Positions 61,860 through 64,000 of a stretch of DNA of 64,000 bases are shown in pieces. The position numbers were made by a program, and so were the translations under genes. The DNA lies in the NCBI GenBank assembly GCA_903903925.1, contig CAIVAU010000130.1, forward strand, positions 1 through 64,000, in the 5' to 3' direction. Origin of the DNA: an uncultured cyanobacterium. Lineage in GTDB: Bacteria; Cyanobacteriota; Cyanobacteriia; Cyanobacteriales; Nostocaceae. The notes under the pieces were generated by a model. That model searched no databases and was not told the DNA's origin. It worked only from the letters and a program-made list of their open reading frames with translations. Each line of letters starts with the position of its first letter. The stretch's first letter is position 1.

Positions 61860-62717
61860 TCATGACTTATGAGCAAATTGCTCAAGTTCTCTAATCATCT
61901 CCTGTACTTTTTGATATCTAGAATCTTTTCTTTCTCTCAAAATAAACGCAGCTTGCTTATATGTCTGAATAGCTGTTAGCAAATCTCCTTTTCTTAGCAC
62001 CTGATGGGCTTCACTCATTAATACTTCAGGTAAGTTTCTGCGTTCAGGGGATATAGTTGAAGAATTGGTTGGATTTTCTTCTGTTTGCTTATTCTCCACT
62101 AGTGGCTGCGTTGTCAGGAATTTTATTTCTGCGTATATTTTATCAACAGTCTCTAACGAATCTGCTGCTTGGTTATAATCATGTTGTTCTAAAAAGACTT
62201 TAATTTTATGTAAATAAAGGTCTATAGCTATCTGAAAATCTTGTATTTTTTTGTTTTGCCCATCTTCAACTAAGCCTCGTTGATGATAAGCTGCTGCATA
62301 TTGGGGATTTATTTGTATTACCTGAGTAAAATCTTTAATTGCTTTCTGTTTATTCTCTTTAATCCTATCTTTAAATTCAACTGGACAAATAATAATATAA
62401 TTATCCTTCTTTTTACAACCTAGAGCAGTTCCATCTAAATTTAAGGGTTTTCCTTGAGCATACTGAGCATAAATTAAACCCCGTTGATAATATGCTTCAG
62501 CATACTGGGGATTGTTTTCAATCGCTTGTGTAAAATCTGACAATGCGCCTTGGTAATCTTGTTGATTTGCTTTTTGTATTCCTTGTAAAAACCATTGAGT
62601 TGCCTTTGCTTGTGACTGTATATACTGAGAAGTAGATGCTTCTGTTCTTGGAATAATTGTTGCAAAGGTACTAGTTGTCAGGATTAGACAAGTAACTAAC
62701 CGCTTTAGGTAGTACAT
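61860..62717 (-). CDS. secreted TPR protein
   Basis: A 285-residue protein with an N-terminal signal peptide (MYYLKRLVTCLILTTSTFATII, cleavage after TEA near 27). Two clear TPR pairs follow: FLQGIQKANQQDYQGALSDFTQAIENNPQYAEAYYQRGLIYA at about 43-85 and AIKDFTQVIQINPQYAAAYHQRGLV at about 130-155. A Ser/Thr-rich linker and a helical end (LRKGDLLTAIQTYKQAAFILRERKDSRYQKVQEMIREL) come last. A basic insert with CKKKDN...CPVEF lies between the TPRs. The gene begins three bases after the WD40 stop, so both are in one operon. It is convergent with the protease-TPR gene. Confidence 0.85.
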   Translation of the reverse strand: MYYLKRLVTCLILTTSTFATIIPRTEASTSQYIQSQAKATQWFLQGIQKANQQDYQGALSDFTQAIENNPQYAEAYYQRGLIYAQYAQGKPLNLDGTALGCKKKDNYIIICPVEFKDRIKENKQKAIKDFTQVIQINPQYAAAYHQRGLVEDGQNKKIQDFQIAIDLYLHKIKVFLEQHDYNQAADSLETVDKIYAEIKFLTTQPLVENKQTEENPTNSSTISPERRNLPEVLMSEAHQVLRKGDLLTAIQTYKQAAFILRERKDSRYQKVQEMIRELEQFAHKS

Positions 62718-62720
62718 ACT

Positions 62721-64000
62721 TCACGAGGAATAGTCAGAGAACCAATCATGGACACGGTGTTGTAAATCATTCATATCTAGATTCCATAGAATTATGTTAT
62801 TTTTGTCATCTACTGAAGCAATGATGTTCCCATCCGAACTGAAATTAACTTCTAAAATATTATTACCTTGGTTTCCTTGAAGGGTATGCAGTCGTTGACC
62901 ATCTAAACCCCAAAAAGTGATTTTATCTGCACTCGCTGAAACTAGTATTTGGCGATCTGGGCTGAAGTCTACACTATAAACATTATCATGATGGGGTAAA
63001 GTTCGTAATATTTTTCCACTATGACTATCCCAAAGTTTAACTGTCTGATCAGCACTTGCAGTTGCAATAATTTTTCCATCTGGGCTGAAACTAACAGATG
63101 CAATATTGGCTAGATGACCCGATAAAGTTTGTAATAATTTCCCTTCTAGATTCCACAACTTTACTGTTTTGTCTCCAGCAGTCGCCAAGATTTGCCCATC
63201 TGGACTAAAATGAATACTTGTTAACAAATTATCATCAGTCTGCCAGTTTTTTAATAAATTTCCTTCTAAATCCCAGACTTTTACTTGTTTGTCAATTCCC
63301 CCAATGGTGACAATCTTGTTACCATCTGGACTAAAAATCACATCTTTGATAGGGTCAAGAGGGATAGCACTCTTATTAACGCTCTCATATCCCTGCCAAT
63401 TTTTTAGGAGTTGACCATCAAGACTCCAAAGTTTAATTTGATTATCCGTCCCAATGGTGACAAGACTTTTTCCTTTTGGCTGAAAAATTATCTTGACTAT
63501 TTCTCCTTCGTGTGACTTGAAGCTTTGCAGCAAACTTCCATCACGCTGTCGGAGGGTGACGATACCTTGTTGATTACCGACTGCAAAAGTTTTCCCATCG
63601 GGACTAATACTAACACTGTTGCCTGTAAAAGTAGGTAAAATACCCTGCAAATGCCAAAGTTTGACTGCGCGATCAGCACTTGCGGTAGCGATATTTTTCC
63701 CATCTGGGCTAAAACTAACCTCGGATGCTTTACCTCCATGTCCTTGAAATGTGTGAAGTAAGAGTGGGGAGTGGGGGGGGATTTTTTTCTCAGTTCTTGA
63801 TTCCCAATCCTCTTGAAGACTCCAGATTTTGACGGTATCATCTGCACTTGCAGAAGCTATTAATTTTCCATCGGGGCTAAAACGCACATCTAAAACTTCA
63901 TCGGTATGATCATCAAAGGTATGCAATACTTGACCTGCTAAGTTCCAAATTCTCACCGTTTTATCTTTACTAGCAGAAGCAAGAGTATTGCCATCTGGGC
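62721..64000 (-). CDS. WD40-repeat protein, 5' part beyond the window
   Basis: The frame is open to the window edge and reads ...PDGNTLASASKDKTVRIWNL on entering, so the gene is cut; an in-frame GTG at 63956 is internal to a blade. At least ten WD40 blades are visible, such as VLDVRFSPDGKLIASASADDTVKIW and IASVSFSPDGKIIATASADQTVKLW, ending MNDLQHRVHDWFSDYSS. Full-length relatives often carry an N-terminal caspase, NTPase or effector domain, which cannot be seen here. It is followed at 3 bp by the secreted TPR gene. Confidence 0.93.
   Translation of the reverse strand, partial: PDGNTLASASKDKTVRIWNLAGQVLHTFDDHTDEVLDVRFSPDGKLIASASADDTVKIWSLQEDWESRTEKKIPPHSPLLLHTFQGHGGKASEVSFSPDGKNIATASADRAVKLWHLQGILPTFTGNSVSISPDGKTFAVGNQQGIVTLRQRDGSLLQSFKSHEGEIVKIIFQPKGKSLVTIGTDNQIKLWSLDGQLLKNWQGYESVNKSAIPLDPIKDVIFSPDGNKIVTIGGIDKQVKVWDLEGNLLKNWQTDDNLLTSIHFSPDGQILATAGDKTVKLWNLEGKLLQTLSGHLANIASVSFSPDGKIIATASADQTVKLWDSHSGKILRTLPHHDNVYSVDFSPDRQILVSASADKITFWGLDGQRLHTLQGNQGNNILEVNFSSDGNIIASVDDKNNIILWNLDMNDLQHRVHDWFSDYSS

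Overview
The window looks like chromosome from a filamentous, probably heterocystous (Nostocales-type) cyanobacterium. Evidence: many HIP1 octamers (GCGATCGC) inside genes, intergenic heptamer repeats (CAGGAGT/TAGGAGT, GTTAGTT, TTTTGAC and purine-rich variants), a XisH/XisI pair, an Hli protein, PAM68, COP23, pentapeptide-repeat proteins and several large phytochrome or hybrid kinases. No rRNA, tRNA, CRISPR array or intact transposase gene was recognised.

Layout. 0-6 kb: a porin-like 3' end, a 2Fe-2S protein with cobQ, an Npun_F0494-like protein, a PrxQ peroxiredoxin, a small secreted protein and a two-gene ABC exporter. 6-9 kb: Rpn-type nuclease, UPF0175 protein and two Uma2 nucleases. 9-16 kb: a signalling block of a triple-receiver hybrid kinase, CheR, CheB and a REC-PAS kinase, with no chemoreceptor. 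16-22 kb: alanine dehydrogenase, a 57-residue Hli gene, a small membrane protein, a WD40 protein and a biliverdin-type bacteriophytochrome kinase. 22-28 kb: the respiratory oxidase locus, coxB-coxA-coxC facing away from ctaA-ctaB (heme A/O synthesis).

28-37 kb is an accessory island: three PD-(D/E)XK-like proteins around a BrnT/BrnA toxin-antitoxin pair with a likely operator, a relic brnA, a metallopeptidase-like toxin tip with a candidate immunity gene, a 5'-truncated DNA-associated gene, VapBC-type and UPF0175/DUF3368 pairs, a PsbP-like gene fragment, a phospholipase-D-like protein and a ribbon-helix-helix protein. 37-51 kb is mostly core: rpsO-PAM68, aroF, a lipoprotein, DUF1517, a pentapeptide protein, tyrA, Uma2, fused pabA-pabB, a kinase/formylglycine-enzyme fusion and dapL. 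It also holds a decayed ATPase plus second-gene system at 46.5-47.4 kb. 51-64 kb holds secreted trypsin-like proteases, COP23, TPR and WD40 proteins in two related, unequally decayed blocks, separated by a PIN pair, a frameshifted gene and xisHI.

Small palindromic MITE-like elements recur. Three share a core, and their CTAG ends coincide with neighbouring stop codons in two cases. Function calls rest on motifs and recalled family knowledge; no database search was run.
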